Shown: positions 1-11,040 of the stretch, in pieces
Position numbering within the stretch: position 1 is the first letter of the stretch
Layout of the letters: each line of letters opens with the position of its first letter
Assembly (NCBI GenBank): GCA_947561395.2
Contig: OX387184.1
Coordinates: 6,696,001 to 6,760,000, forward strand
Source: Buxus sempervirens
Lineage: Eukaryota; Streptophyta; Magnoliopsida; Buxales; Buxaceae
Direction: 5' to 3'
Length of the DNA: 64,000 nt
Position numbers and translations under genes: made by a program
The notes under the pieces: generated by a model
What the model was told of the DNA's origin: nothing
Seen by the model: only the letters and a program-made list of their open reading frames with translations
Databases searched by the model: none

Positions 1-791
1 AGCCAAATTTATTTGAAATTTTTCACTGATGATGGGAAACTGTTTCTTTGTTGGTCGCTCAGAGCATAGGATTGAGCTTGTAAAACATATTCACTTTTTT
101 CTTTTGTGCTTTGTTGACTGCTGCAGCTAATGTGTACATTCCGTTAACACAAGTTTTCTTTTGTTCTTCAATGGGGAAGAAAAGGGTTGATTTGAAATTT
201 TACTATTGGTATTTGGTCCTTTTTTTTTCATTTTAAAATGGAAATTATGTATATATTAGTAGTAAAGAAAAGAAAGTAAAAGTGAAACAAGTCATCAGTA
301 TCAACCGAATAGAAAACCCAACCCTTCACATCCCATCAAAATGCCTGAAAAAATGAAGTATGACCTTCTCTAGCTAAGCAATGACTGATCTGCTTGCACA
401 TGTTTGGTCTTCATTGAATGTTTGAATGCAATGGTATCTAGTGGTTTGAAGCTAGTGTCTTTTTTGACCAGTATAGATGTGTTTCTTGATTTTATGAGCT
501 TCGACATGAGATATTATATTTTGAATTAGACAACCCCTGTCCCACAAAGTCAGATGATGATGTGTTACAGCTGCCATCTGAATCCTAAAAGTCATTGAGA
601 ATGATCTGGATACCAGCTATCTGACTTGATTTGCTTATTTTGTGGCTATACTATTTTGGTTTCTTTTATTATTTTTGCTTATTCGGTTTCAAATTGTTGT
701 CTTGGTGAATGTGAAATCAGATGGAAGAACTAGTATATATACACTCGTATTCCTTTTACTTGATTCTTGTATTCCTCATTCTGCTTGACAG
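1..791 (+). other. Intron of ATG2
   Basis: AT-rich sequence ending in a polypyrimidine stretch and CAG at 789-791, immediately before the ATG2 coding exon. I see no coding exon here. The preceding ATG2 exons must lie beyond the left edge of the window. Confidence 0.6.
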
Positions 792-1172
792 GCTTGTGAG
801 TTTCTGAGCGATGGCCTGGGGAGATCTGCTTCTGCTTTAGTTGGAACTCCCTTTAAGACGTATCAGCGTGGTGCTGGTGCAGGTTCAGCTTTGGCCAGTG
901 CTGTCTGTGCAGCTCCTGTAGCTGCCATAGCTCCTGCTTCTGCTGCTGCACGTGCTCTACATTGTGCTCTTCTTGGGGTCAGAAACAGGTCAGTGTTTTT
1001 CTTCTACTTGATCCAGCTTCCGAGTCATTTGAGAATCAATCGTTTACACACAACACAAACAAAAAGAGGAGAAGGTAAAAACAGTCTTCCTATTTGCAGC
1101 CTTGATCCTGAACATAAGAAAGAGTCCATGGAGAAATATTTTGGTCCCAGTCAACATAAAGGACAGAGTTAA
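792..1172 (+). CDS. ATG2: Autophagy-related protein 2, C-terminal end (partial)
   Basis: ATG2 is a large rod-shaped lipid-transfer protein that bridges the ER and the growing phagophore with ATG18 and ATG9. Only the C-terminus is here. Exon 792-988 runs from an AG acceptor to AACAG|GT. Exon 1100-1172 runs from a TTTGCAG acceptor to TAA. The joined product is about 89 residues. It contains [23 protein letters not shown] and an alanine-rich stretch ending GVRNS, then [18 protein letters not shown] recognise this as the conserved tail of plant ATG2 (ATG_C region). Reading through the 989-1099 intron gives a false 93-residue ORF starting at 891. The polyadenylation site is not clear; the transcript probably ends in the following few hundred bases. 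The call rests on remembered family sequence. Confidence 0.85.
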   Translation, partial: ACEFLSDGLGRSASALVGTPFKTYQRGAGAGSALASAVCAAPVAAIAPASAAARALHCALLGVRNRSVFFFYLIQLPSHLRINRLHTTQTKRGEGKNSLPICSLDPEHKKESMEKYFGPSQHKGQS

Positions 1173-2796
1173 TGGTGCTGCTGCTGATTAAATTATATCA
1201 CGAGGTACCTTCAGCATACTGTTGATTCTTCAGTGAGTTTTATCCACTTAGACGGCTTTTACTTCATCTGTGTTGATAATTGTAGAGGGAGTTTGTTGCA
1301 GAGGATTTGACCCAAATCTGGTTGGTTTAACAACTCCCAGTAATTGCTGGCATCAAACACACTATCATTTGAGTTGAACTGATTGGAAAATGTATTTTGC
1401 TGTATTTACTGGATTATTACAAAATGGCACAGTGCAATCCCTGTATCCCAATGATTGTGGATGTGGGAAAAGGTAAAAAAAAGGGAGGGGGGGAGAAGAA
1501 GAGAGAGAATATTTGTATTACTTGCTGACTTAGCTAGTTGTATCATTTACAGTCATTCTCTATCTCCATCTGTATCTACTTGAAATCTGATGCAAGGGCT
1601 TTGTTTTCTGAATACAGGTGTACAGTAATTCATCAGATTCTTTGGTACCACAATACAATGATAATGGTGTACAGTGTATATATAAAATGTTTTATGTAAA
1701 TATGGTACAACGTAGCTCAGCCTTGCATTGGCTATGATTAAACAGGGTTGAGTGTTAGTAATATTCTTTGAAATCCTATAAATTAATTTTTTTTTTTGGG
1801 TTGAAAATTGTAAATAACTTGCATTCGCATATGGATGAATCGATGAGTTTTGTGTAGTTTGTTGGCAGATGTTGATAGTGATGGTGTCAATGCAAAAACT
1901 TTCGGTGCACTTTTCTGCTGATCTCTGTTACAAATTGAGCCTGTGGTGAAAAATCCACAGTAAGACTGTAAGGAGACAAGCTTCATATGGATAGGGGCAT
2001 AAGGTTGCTTGGATTTTCTTTATTGTTCCCTTTTATATATATATATATAGAACTAAAGAAAAAAAAGGAATTAATGTTATTGGTTTCGTTAAAATTTAAT
2101 AATCTAATTGGGGAATTGTTAATTAATTAAATGTCTGATATTGAATATTAATCACTAGATGCCTACAAAGTAATGACTTGTAATGGACCGGTCGGTTCGA
2201 CTCAACCTTGCAATTGTTCTTAAGGTTCACCCAAAAAAATAAAAAGAAATTTTGTTCTTAAGGTTCAAATCGTTTTTTGTAACAACCTCTAACCTGTGTA
2301 AAGTTGAACCCAACCATTTTAGACGTCTGTCAGGTCGTGGTCCGACTAGTCGGCTGGTTGTTCCGGTCTGGTTCTAAACACAATGGTTGTACTATTGAAT
2401 TTTGTGATTTTAGGCCATCAGTTTTACTTTTCAAGCTCTCATTTTTTCCAAATCCCAGTATAATTTTTATTAAGTACCAAGTGAGCTTATATCAAAAGGC
2501 GGTCTTCTTGGCTGGCTGTTTATTCTTTTCCGTAAGAAAGAAAGTTGGTGCTATTGCCAAAACGGCCGAAAAATGAAATGAAGAAAGAGAAAATTGCACA
2601 TCACATGATAAAATAAGGTTTTTATGGATTCATAGAATTTCAAAATTGTTCACCGACAATAAAAAGAAAGATCGAAATCATAAAAATATATTATCATTGG
2701 GTCAATGATCTCCTGTTACTTACGTAAGAGTGCATGTCCAATAAAACGAATGCCACGTCCATTATTAAATGCCCAAAGGTAGAGGGACCGCAGCGG

Positions 2797-2822
2797 GGAG
2801 AGAGAGAGAGAGAGGGAGAGAG
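2797..2822. repeat. (GA)n microsatellite
   Basis: An uninterrupted GA run followed by GGGAGAGAGG, about 1.5 kb upstream of BKI1. GA tracts are known binding sites for plant BPC/GAGA factors, but here this may be just a simple repeat. Confidence 0.8.
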
Positions 2823-3194
2823 GAGGTACGTTTTGTTTGCTTCTGCGGTGCTTGTAACTTTGAAGATAGAATAAGATTTTGAGTGGCTAATGGCAAAAGG
2901 GAGGAGAGGATCTTTCCTATCAAAGAAAGGATATGTGGGATGTGCGTGTGAAATCTTGTTTTATGCCATGTTTGTTTGTTTGTTCGGTCAAGCTTTCTCA
3001 CTCATCCCCTCTCCTCTCTTTCTCTCTCTCTTCCTTTATCTTTAGGAAATATAGAATATGATTTTGAGTGGACAGTGGCTTTAAATGGCGAAGAGGAGGG
3101 TGCCCACCAAATAATGCCTCCATGATTGAGATGTTGACCACTCTATAACCAACAAAAACTTCGTCTGTCCTGGAAGCGGGTGGACCACTGTGCA

Positions 3195-3202
3195 CACGTG
3201 CG
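3195..3202 (+). promoter_or_regulatory. Overlapping G-box (CACGTG) and BRRE-type site (CGTGCG)
   Basis: CACGTG at 3195-3200 overlaps CGTGCG at 3197-3202, about 1.1 kb upstream of the BKI1 start. BZR1/BES1, the brassinosteroid transcription factors, are known to bind both G-box and CGTG(T/C)G motifs. Feedback control of BKI1 by the pathway it inhibits is my inference; many other bHLH and bZIP factors bind the same core. Confidence 0.3.
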
Positions 3203-4301
3203 CGTGGGACTTCACCTCACGTATCCACATCCATCGGGTGTGAAAACGTTTACCATTAACAATTCCCAAATTGTTGAAAATCTGGACTTCAAACTTCAAA
3301 GCCCTATCTGGTGAAAATGGTAATGGAGTTAACGGACCCCACTTGTCTCTCTCTTGTTATCAGGTTATCATGGGACTGTCGTTCGGTCACGACTCACGAC
3401 CGATACAATGAATCATTTTGCATTATAATTCGACGTTCAATGCTCTTAGCTTCAACTAATTATTAACTATATGAAATTAAGAAACAGATCTTCTGAGTTA
3501 GCTGGTCTATCTGCCACCTTTACTTACTCGTGTCTATTTGAAAAATATTTTTTGTGTGTTCTTAGTTGCAACGTTTTGGTTGGGAAGGTCTATCTGTAAA
3601 CCCGACTCCATTAACATACTTCACGCCCACTGTAACTACAATTCCCACATTCTGAGTGAAAATCCTTCTGGGCCCAAATGCTATGCTCTCTGAAATCAAA
3701 CACAGATGTGGCATTAAGATCATTAATTAGTATAGTAATTGTATTTGTAATTGTGGTGGTTTGTACGAGAGAGATATCGATCGCTAGCTGGAAACCTTAT
3801 CTTCTTCGTACTTGAACGAACTGTCCTAATTTTACACATTTTTGGACGTATCCTGATAATGGTGAAGAGCCTTATAGAGTTGCGTGCAAATCGAAAACAC
3901 GATAAAATTCAAAGGGTGCCTTTGGTCAGTTTAAAAGATTCCTCTCGAAACTAGGGTTACGCCTGGGTATCGTATCATAATATTCAGGAAGCTATGACTT
4001 TAGTCTCGGGGAAGAAACCAAAATATGCGAGAGCTTAATTTTGCCAAACCATCCCTTAAACTTTCAGGCAATGTTTGGCTTTAGTGCATGTGTCCCCTTC
4101 TCTTTCGCAGAAATTCGACATGGACCCACCACCTCATTACAGCTCAAATTAAGTTTGATCCCGTTTATGTCCTCCACACGGTCTGTATGTAGATCAATCG
4201 AATCCCAAAAGTTCCACTTTTCTCAACCCAAATATTCAGAGAAGTGTGTTTGAGTCATTTATTGGCAGCCTTCAATCTTCATCCTCTGGCATATTTGAGC
4301 C

Positions 4302-5204
4302 ATGGAGGACACTCCACATCACCAAAAGAAGGGAGACACAGTTTCAAGCAGAGGAAAGCAAGAGCCAGTACTCCACCCTACCATCTCCTCTCCACCTTCG
4401 GCTTCCTCCTCTCCTTCCCATGAATTCACCTTCACTATCTCTCTTCACTCCTCCTCAACCATACCTGATAAAGCCAGGTCCCCTCCAATTGCAATCGACT
4501 TGTCACCTGCTGATGACATTTTCTTCCATGGCCACTTGCTCCCTCTCCATCTCCTCTCTCACCTTCCCATCTCTCCTCGCTCCTCCACCAATTCCCCAGA
4601 CAGTTTCACCCTCCCAATCAGAGATTTATTCGAGGATGGAAAAAGCAAGAGTAACTGCAGCAGCAGTATCATCAACGCCATCAACGACGACGATAACAAC
4701 AACAAAAGTCACCATAACAATACTAGTGAGACAAAAGGGCGGGGCAAGCTCAAGTCTTTCCACTTGTTTGGGCTCACAAGATGGCGAAAAGGGTCTGAAG
4801 TAAGAGAAAGGGAGGAAGGTGACCAGGAGAAGAAGAAAAGGAGGAGGCTGAGATTTGATTTGAGTCATATTTTGAAGAGGTATGTGAGAATAGTCAGACC
4901 ACTATTGCTCTTCAGAGGGGGAAAGAAAGAAACCCGCCAATTCCCAAGGCAGCCTTACTCGTTTTCTGGTAATTTAAATTCGAGAGGTAAGCAGTCACAG
5001 TGGACTAGAGGAGGAAGAAGAGAATTTTCAGCACCAGCATCCATGAGCACATCTCCAACAAACAGTGGCCTTCTTGTGGCAACAGCGGCTCTTCCTTCTG
5101 CCACCAGTGATAGCACCATGGAAGAGTTACAAGCTGCAATTCAAGCTGCCATTGCACACTGCAAGAATTCCATTTCAATGAAGGAAGAGAAACTCAAATC
5201 CTGA
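4302..5204 (+). CDS. BKI1: BRI1 kinase inhibitor 1 (BKI1)
   Basis: BKI1 sits on the inner face of the plasma membrane, binds the BRI1 kinase domain and blocks BAK1 recruitment until brassinosteroid triggers its tyrosine phosphorylation and release. This intronless ORF of 300 residues starts in good context (GCCATGG). The first 110 residues are Ser/Pro-rich; a KSFHLFG segment lies at 151-157. A basic cluster at 177-183 (KKKRRRL) and an ILKRYVRIVRPLL segment follow. Tyr194 in KRY matches the [KR][KR]Y phospho-switch known in the family. EFSAPASM (241-248) looks like the 14-3-3-linked serine pair. The C-terminal EELQAAIQAAIAHCKNS (274-290) is the BRI1-interacting motif, shared with MAKR proteins. 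An Asp/Asn/His low-complexity stretch covers 128-140. Length is close to the Arabidopsis protein, as remembered. The roles of individual residues are by analogy. Confidence 0.9.
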   Translation: MEDTPHHQKKGDTVSSRGKQEPVLHPTISSPPSASSSPSHEFTFTISLHSSSTIPDKARSPPIAIDLSPADDIFFHGHLLPLHLLSHLPISPRSSTNSPDSFTLPIRDLFEDGKSKSNCSSSIINAINDDDNNNKSHHNNTSETKGRGKLKSFHLFGLTRWRKGSEVREREEGDQEKKKRRRLRFDLSHILKRYVRIVRPLLLFRGGKKETRQFPRQPYSFSGNLNSRGKQSQWTRGGRREFSAPASMSTSPTNSGLLVATAALPSATSDSTMEELQAAIQAAIAHCKNSISMKEEKLKS

Positions 5205-6341
5205 GATTAACAGTTTCATATAATTTTCTTCAATTTATTTTCATTTACACTTTATTGTATCTTATTATATTTCCTTTCTTTTCCCTTCTTCTACTGTAAA
5301 AAGCTAAAAAAAAAAATAAAAAAAAAATTACATAATAGATGAGTTCGAAAATTGGATATGGGATATGACGAATTATTATATTGATCATAAGAGAGCATTT
5401 TTGTTTTCTTCCACTGGGAGACAAAACCATGTTCGTTTTCTTGCGAATCTGAATGTGGTCTATGACGGATCCCTAGCTTAATGTCTTCTTTTCCTTGGCC
5501 TGTAAAACTGTAAAAGCCTTGTGATGCTGCAATCGTGTGAAGAATGATGGCTAGAAACAGTCATGTCATATCATGGACCTGATTTGGATCGAATGGCAAT
5601 TTGTGTATCTCTTATGTTTCAAGTCTGTGAACAGAGTCAATTCAGGTGGTAGCCAGTAACGGTAGGGGCCTAAACGTGTGGAGAGTCATAGGGGGTTCAG
5701 TGTAAACTAAAATCCGATTGAATTTTGGTTTAGTGTGGTTTTATTCTTAGTTCGGTTCAGTTTCGGTTTGAAAAAGTACAAAGCGGTTTACGCGTTAAGT
5801 GGTTGAGAAACCGAACCAAACCGAAAACCGAATTATATTATTATATATTTATAATTTTATACTACATATGATATATATATACAAAAATTTCAAAACCTCT
5901 TATAATCTTTTTTGTCGAAACCTACTGTTTATCTTTGTCGGAATCTCTCCTCAGAAGGAGGTTATTTCATATTGATGTTACTTACTAAGTTATATTCTAA
6001 TAAACAATATGGTTTAAACTTAAAAGACATTATAATTTCGGTTAATTCTCTTTATTTTGGTTTATAATTTTTAGTTGAAATTTGGTTTAGTTCGGTTTTT
6101 GGTTTTGATCAATATAATTTGATTTGGTTTAAGTTTGGCATAAAAACTGAACCAAACTGATGGAATTAAACCCATAATGGAGACCATCCAGCCAATGTTT
6201 AGTTTAATCACACAATACACCCCAAGCGTAATCCGAAAGATACATGACTTAAAGACGTATCCACACATTCATTTTTATCGGTGTACAGATGTTCACCCAA
6301 AAAAAAAAAGATTCATTCCCTTCATTCAAATGTCAATTGTC
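5205..6341. other. Intergenic region downstream of BKI1
   Basis: Probable BKI1 3' UTR, then AT-rich DNA. The segment at about 5705-6175 is a degenerate repeat, listed separately. No gene seen. Confidence 0.6.
5705..6175. repeat. Degenerate repeat with opposed CGGTT / AACCG motifs
   Basis: The left part carries GGTTCAGTTTCGGTTTG and then its near complement ACCGAACCAAACCG. The right part again has TAGTTCGGTTTTTGGTTTTG and ends in AACTGAACCAAACTG. Mixed-orientation strings of this kind are common in degenerate plant MITE-like repeats. Ends and target duplication are not resolved. Confidence 0.35.
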
Positions 6342-6613
6342 GAAGAAAACTAAAAAAAACGATGGAATGAGAAATCTCACCCACACAAATGATGTGGTAG
6401 TTTGCTTTATTTATAGTAAAAGTGGAGCATCCATTTACATGGTAATGTATTCAAACAAGGCAAGGATCAAGGAATACCCATTTACATGGTAATGTATTCA
6501 AACAAGGCAAGGATCAAGGAATACATCCAATAGTACTAAAAATTAGGAGAAAAATCAGCAAGGTGATTAGCTAAAATCATGCAGAATATCCAATAGGATC
6601 TGATCTGTTAATA
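6342..6613 (-). repeat. 3' LTR of the TRIM-like element
   Basis: 272 bp, apparently identical to 6999-7270. It contains a 47-bp tandem duplication (units starting with ccatttacatgg at about 6431 and 6478), shared by both LTRs, so the tandem predates insertion. Confidence 0.8.
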
Positions 6614-6614
6614 T

Positions 6615-6953
6615 CCCCCCGCAAACTATGCACGGTAGTGAGGCAAAGTTTGTGTTGCAGTTGCTCCAAATCAGCCTGAGTTTGTGGCTTTGAGAAGACA
6701 TGGTAGTGAGGCAAAGTTTGTGTTGTAGTTGCTCCAAATCAGCCTGAGTTTGTGGCTTTGAGAAGACATGGTAGTGAGTGTATGTTGGAGCAGTCGAACC
6801 CTCTGAAACTGGAAATACAGCAGCAGGAGCAGGAACATCACCATATAGATAGGCAACAAGCTCTTGGCTTTTGACTAAGACAAGAACCTGGTTACGCCAG
6901 AGAAGATAATGGAATGTGACAACATTGCCAACATTCAGTGCAGCGGAAGACAT
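6615..6953 (-). pseudogene. Residual Copia gag N-terminus
   Basis: From an ATG at 6953, just inside the primer-binding site, the minus strand reads MSSAALNVGNVV, then LLWRNQVLVLVKSQELVAYL and a DVPAPAAV stretch. This resembles the start of plant Copia polyproteins, where LNV...NYLLWR...L..L.GY.DG..P.PP is typical. After about 50 residues the match stops and the sequence becomes a 70-bp imperfect tandem repeat (about 6627-6696 and 6697-6766). The frame then runs on into the 3' LTR. It looks like the relic of an internal deletion, not a functional gag. Confidence 0.6.
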
Positions 6954-6983
6954 AGTTGTTCAGAGGAAAAACCCCTCCTCACA

Positions 6984-6997
6984 TGGCTCTGATACCA
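6984..6997 (-). other. Primer-binding site (initiator tRNA-Met type)
   Basis: On the minus strand the sequence reads TGGTATCAGAGCC, the standard plant Copia primer-binding site, one base from the LTR edge. It fixes the element's orientation. Confidence 0.8.
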
Positions 6998-6998
6998 A

Positions 6999-7270
6999 GA
7001 AGAAAACTAAAAAAAACGATGGAATGAGAAATCTCACCCACACAAATGATGTGGTAGTTTGCTTTATTTATAGTAAAAGTGGAGCATCCATTTACATGGT
7101 AATGTATTCAAACAAGGCAAGGATCAAGGAATACCCATTTACATGGTAATGTATTCAAACAAGGCAAGGATCAAGGAATACATCCAATAGTACTAAAAAT
7201 TAGGAGAAAAATCAGCAAGGTGATTAGCTAAAATCATGCAGAATATCCAATAGGATCTGATCTGTTAATA
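6999..7270 (-). repeat. 5' LTR of the TRIM-like element
   Basis: 272 bp, apparently identical to 6342-6613, including the internal 47-bp tandem. It lies next to the tRNA-Met primer-binding site. Confidence 0.8.
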
Positions 7271-10200
7271 AGATCGAGTTAAGATTCTTTCATGACTGGG
7301 CAGTTCCAGCTTTATTTGCAGATTTGCATCCTTCATTTGTTGTTTACCATTGTGACACACAAAGGTCTCTTTCTAATCCCTAAGAGGACATCATCATCAT
7401 TGAAAAAAAAACAAAAAGGATATTATACACCTTCATAATAAATAGTTTCTTCACTGTCTTGAGCATATTCTCTACTCAAGTCATCAAGTTTCTTTTTCAT
7501 TTTTTCTACCATTTACAAAAGGGAAAAACCTAGTTAAAGCAGCATGATATTGATAGGACTTGGTCCCAATTACAAAGGTGATTGGAAGAGATGGAAACTC
7601 TTGGAGGTGTGTGTAAAGCACTGGTATATAGAATGTTAAAAGAGATAACATATATTCTTATTGGGACCGTGGGATTCCATGGGTGTGGGTCTCATGACTT
7701 TGATGGGTATGGAATTTACAAAAGCCAATACTAAGTACAACTCCTCATTAATAGTTCTCTCCAGAATAATACCCAACTCAAGTAATTCTATTGGCTTAGT
7801 TTAACATCTCATCTCAGCTCAACAAATCCTTAATTAGGGTGAGGAGTTGGAAGGTTAAATGATTGGAAAGATAAGGCTACAAAATATGGCAACTGATTTG
7901 AATGGTTCATTTCTCCTTTTGATAGATTCTTTAATTATCACATTTATCACCACCCCACCAAATCCCAACCCCACTACCTAGTAAAGTGCTTTCAGGGAGT
8001 CTAAACTTTCAAGACACGGGGGGATGGAGATCATGGGAATGTGTGTGAACTGAACTCTCCATTGACTGGACATTTAAACACTTGACTTTTATCTACCACA
8101 TTGGAATCGACAACTTAAACCTCTCTGTCGCAACCACCAAGTGTTGGTGGGCTCAAGAAATTAAAAACATTTCTGTTTGGGACCAAAACCATGATGATTA
8201 TACTCACTACATCATAATCATAACATAAACTTGGATTTAATGTGTTTTAAAGGCATGGAAAAATTCTAATGTCTATCCCCAGACCACTGTACTGTAAGTG
8301 GAATCCATTAATAATGTTTGAAGAGATCCACGGCCAATTAGGAGACAGGGTCCTCCATCAAGATGGTTTTGATGATCTCAGACAAATATCCTCATGCGGA
8401 TTTCAAACATATATTCCAATTCTAATAATGTAACATCAAGAAAAGTGGACAAAATGTATTGCCACAATGATACTGTTGCTTGAACATAATTCCAACTGCT
8501 GAGAAAAAGAAACAATGGGATCTTTCTTAAGAGATTAGATTATTTTAGCTACGAAATTCGAGATTGTTATAGTAATTTTTTTTAAAAAAAAATTTGTTGG
8601 CAATTTTGAGAAAGGAACTGTTACGAATTAATTACCGAACCGTCTTCTGGGTCTTCCAGAACCCAGATAAATGGCATTTAAGTCATCCTGCTAGCTGTGC
8701 GCGTAGTAACCAATCATGGCTGAAGGTCGTTCGGCGATGTTAATTGAACTCAAGCCCAGGTCCGGTCTTAATGAAGCCCGAGCCTAGCCCGATTAGCTAC
8801 ATCCAAATTCTGAAATAAATAAATAAATTTTATTTTTATAATGTTCATCTCTACGTGTTAAAGATTTTTTATACTTCACTTTATGTAACTTGAGCAAAGA
8901 GTTATAAATTGAATTAGTAGTTTGACAATATAATCTTAAAATATGCACAAAACCATTAACCTCAATCTTCATACATGCATTGAAATTGAGGATGCGGCCG
9001 ACTTGAGATTCAACATACCCAAGACAAGCCAAGTAACAAGAATCTCTCATTATCCACACAAGCTTTCCCCATCTAAACTCAGGCTTGTAAAAAACTTGAG
9101 CAAAACTCAGCCTTGTAAAGATAATCAGATAATTCTTCAGGCTCCAGCTTGGCTCACAAGAGCCTGATTAATGATTGATGGAAAGGAAATTTGGTGAGTT
9201 TAACGAGCCAGCTTCTATAAAAAGAAGAGAATTTTGACACAGATAGAAGCCTATTAGGTGTTTGGATCAATTTAATTTTCAGCTAACCAATGTAGTGGTC
9301 CATGTTCGGTGACCCCATTCAAATTGCTCAATTGTCTGTACCTTAACGACACAACAAGTAGGGCAACTCCCAAGTGAAATGAAAATTTTCTGGAGGGGTT
9401 AAGTCATTTCGTCACAGCCGACAGTAACTGGTAAAAAAAATAAAATTTGATTGATTTGTTGTCTAGCTCAAAGGACAACCACGTAACAATCATTGTCCTG
9501 CAACCAGGGCCGTGAAGGACATTGGAGCATTGGATGTCCAAGCAACGAGTTGGAGAACGCCATTACTCACGAGCTAGGTTGGTTTAGATCAATCATCTGA
9601 AGCAGGCGATCAGTTTGCAACTATGGGTTTGGCTAGGGATGGTGAGACGCTTAACGAAGGCTGGATTGGTAGATCTGCTCAATACCATAGGAATGATGGG
9701 GAACCCTGTTTTAAGATTGCCAATTAGGCGACCCAACAATTTGGAGGCCATCCACTTCCAAGTTGACAAATAACAAAAAGAGCTTTGTTTGTTCCTTGGT
9801 TGCATTGGGCTTGATATAATAAGATTCTTTTTTGTAGCTATGTTGGGAGTTCTTCCCTTCGAGTACTTGACAAGGAAACTCTATTAAAGAGAGATGGATG
9901 AAGGACACAATTTTTCTCTTCCTCTTCCTCTCCCCATATATCTCTTTGTTCTCTATATTGTGTTGTTTATGTGTGCCCCCTGGTGGGGGAGGGAATATTT
10001 AGGTTCCCTTTGGATCCTTTTGTGAGGGTGGGGGTTTTCAGAGAGAGAGAGACGAATAAGAGAGATCCAAGAAAAGCTTGTCTTTTAATATAGAGCTATC
10101 AATGACAACACCACACTGAAAGTACTTCAACTGGGAACATTTTGTACAATAAACATCCAAACACAACCTTCTGAAAAAACAGGTAAAAAGGTTAAAAGAG

Positions 10201-10375
10201 AAGAAAAAGATGAGTTCAAACCTCAAACTATCAAAGATAAAACCAACCCACAAATCCCCTCTAAAATTTTCCAAACTTCCTCTAAAATTAGCAGAAGATA
10301 TACCCAAAAAGAATGCCAATATTTTCTACAGCTCCTCCATGTCCCTGTTCAACAGCGTTACCGAAGATGAATCGA
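7271..10375. other. Intergenic, AT-rich, no gene recognised
   Basis: About 3.1 kb. Strings such as aagcccgagcctagcccga near 8775 and CCAGCTTGGCTCACAAGAGCCTG near 9143 look like old repeat debris. Open frames of up to about 90 codons (for example 9593-9805 and 10038-10319, minus) show no family I recognise. A CT-rich segment lies at 9916-9950 and a (GA)n stretch at 10040-10050. Confidence 0.55.
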
Positions 10376-11040
10376 TCATATCCCAATCTCGACATCCCTG
10401 CAACTCGACCCTTCATCATTTAAGAACTCCTGCATGCAACAAGAAACAAAACAAATCGATAAACACCAATGCTGACTAAAAGAGAGAACTTCTCGCTCTG
10501 TGTTTACAACAATAATTGCCAAACTATATATCCCTACATCTACCTCCTCACCTGTGAGATCTTGCCAACATGGCCCTGATCCACCTCATGAACCAACGTC
10601 GGCTTTTTTCCTTCAACTACTTTCACCATGGATCCATCGCTCTTATCTGTCTTCTTGGACCCAATGTGGTTCCTCTTCAGACCCAAAAGCCCTTTCCACT
10701 TGATTGGACCCTTGGGCGGTCTCGGCGATGCATTGTTATCGTCTTCGTCGTCATCAATAAGGAGTTCATCTCTCAAGGTCATCTTCTGCAACCGGTTGGT
10801 GCAATTGTCCTTGAAGGGTAACAATCTTCCCTTGGAGAAGAGCTCATCTGCAGTCATCATGGTGTAGTTGGACACAGAGAATTCGAAGTCCGACGACGCT
10901 GGTGCTTCTCTAGAGCTGCGCTCGTGCTTGATCATCTGTTGGGTGTCCGCAAAATCATTGGAGAAGGAGATTCTTGGGCTCATAGGAGCGTACAGACCTT
11001 GGTGCTCGCTGTTAAACATGTCGAGGCATGCCATGGACAT
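10376..11040 (-). CDS. Plant-specific protein of unknown function, two exons
   Basis: Exon 1 is 11040-10552 (163 codons) and exon 2 is 10429-10376 (17 codons plus TGA), joined in phase 0 through TCACAG|GTGAGG and TGCATGCAG|GAG. The product is 180 residues. It contains SPRISFSNDF (about 21-30), SSDFEFSVSNY...MMTADELFSKGRLLPFKD (about 49-78) and TLRDELL, an acidic DDDEDD stretch, and a basic WKGLLGLKRN segment. It ends SSCRDVEIGI. I recall the same arrangement (SPRISFS, ADELF, KGLLG and a GRDVEIG-like tail) in small uncharacterised angiosperm proteins, possibly near DUF1645. Function is unknown. The basic KRN...KK stretch could be nuclear-targeting; that is a guess. Without the short second exon the ORF stops early, at ISQVRR. 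Confidence 0.75.

Larger units (their letters stand above)
1173..4301. other. Intergenic region: ATG2 3' flank and BKI1 upstream region
   Basis: About 3.1 kb with no credible gene. It holds the presumed ATG2 3' UTR, a short TA repeat near 2034-2050, purine/pyrimidine-strand tracts at 2797-2822 and 3001-3040, and the BKI1 promoter. Several open frames of 60-90 codons occur on both strands. They lack homology I recognise and look like chance frames in skewed sequence. Confidence 0.6.
6342..7270 (-). mobile_element. Miniature Copia-derived LTR element (TRIM-like), non-autonomous
   Basis: Two direct repeats of 272 bp (6342-6613 and 6999-7270) look identical by eye and flank a 385-bp interior. 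On the minus strand the 5' LTR (7270-6999) is followed after one base by TGGTATCAGAGCC, the usual primer-binding site for initiator tRNA-Met. A G-rich polypurine-like run (GCGGGGGGA, complement of 6614-6622) precedes the 3' LTR. The interior keeps only a gag-like start. Total length is 929 bp, in the TRIM size range. I find no clean target-site duplication, and the LTR ends are not canonical TG...CA as I delimit them. It cannot encode pol, so movement would need a helper Copia element. It does not contain the 5S-like LTR sequence of Cassandra. Confidence 0.8.

Noticed and set aside
2034-2050. TA repeat as a TATA box for a gene
   Set aside because: No ORF with homology follows at a suitable distance on either strand.
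4246-4803. 185-codon plus-strand ORF overlapping BKI1
   Set aside because: Alternate frame of the Ser/Pro/CT-rich BKI1 5' half; BKI1 is clearly the real frame.
6342-7270. Cassandra-type TRIM (5S rRNA-bearing LTR)
   Set aside because: The LTRs contain no 5S-like promoter sequence; a generic Copia-derived miniature element fits better.
9593-9805. 70-codon minus ORF with KWMASKLLGRLIGNLK
   Set aside because: No family recognised and no supporting splice or promoter signals; probably old repeat or chance.
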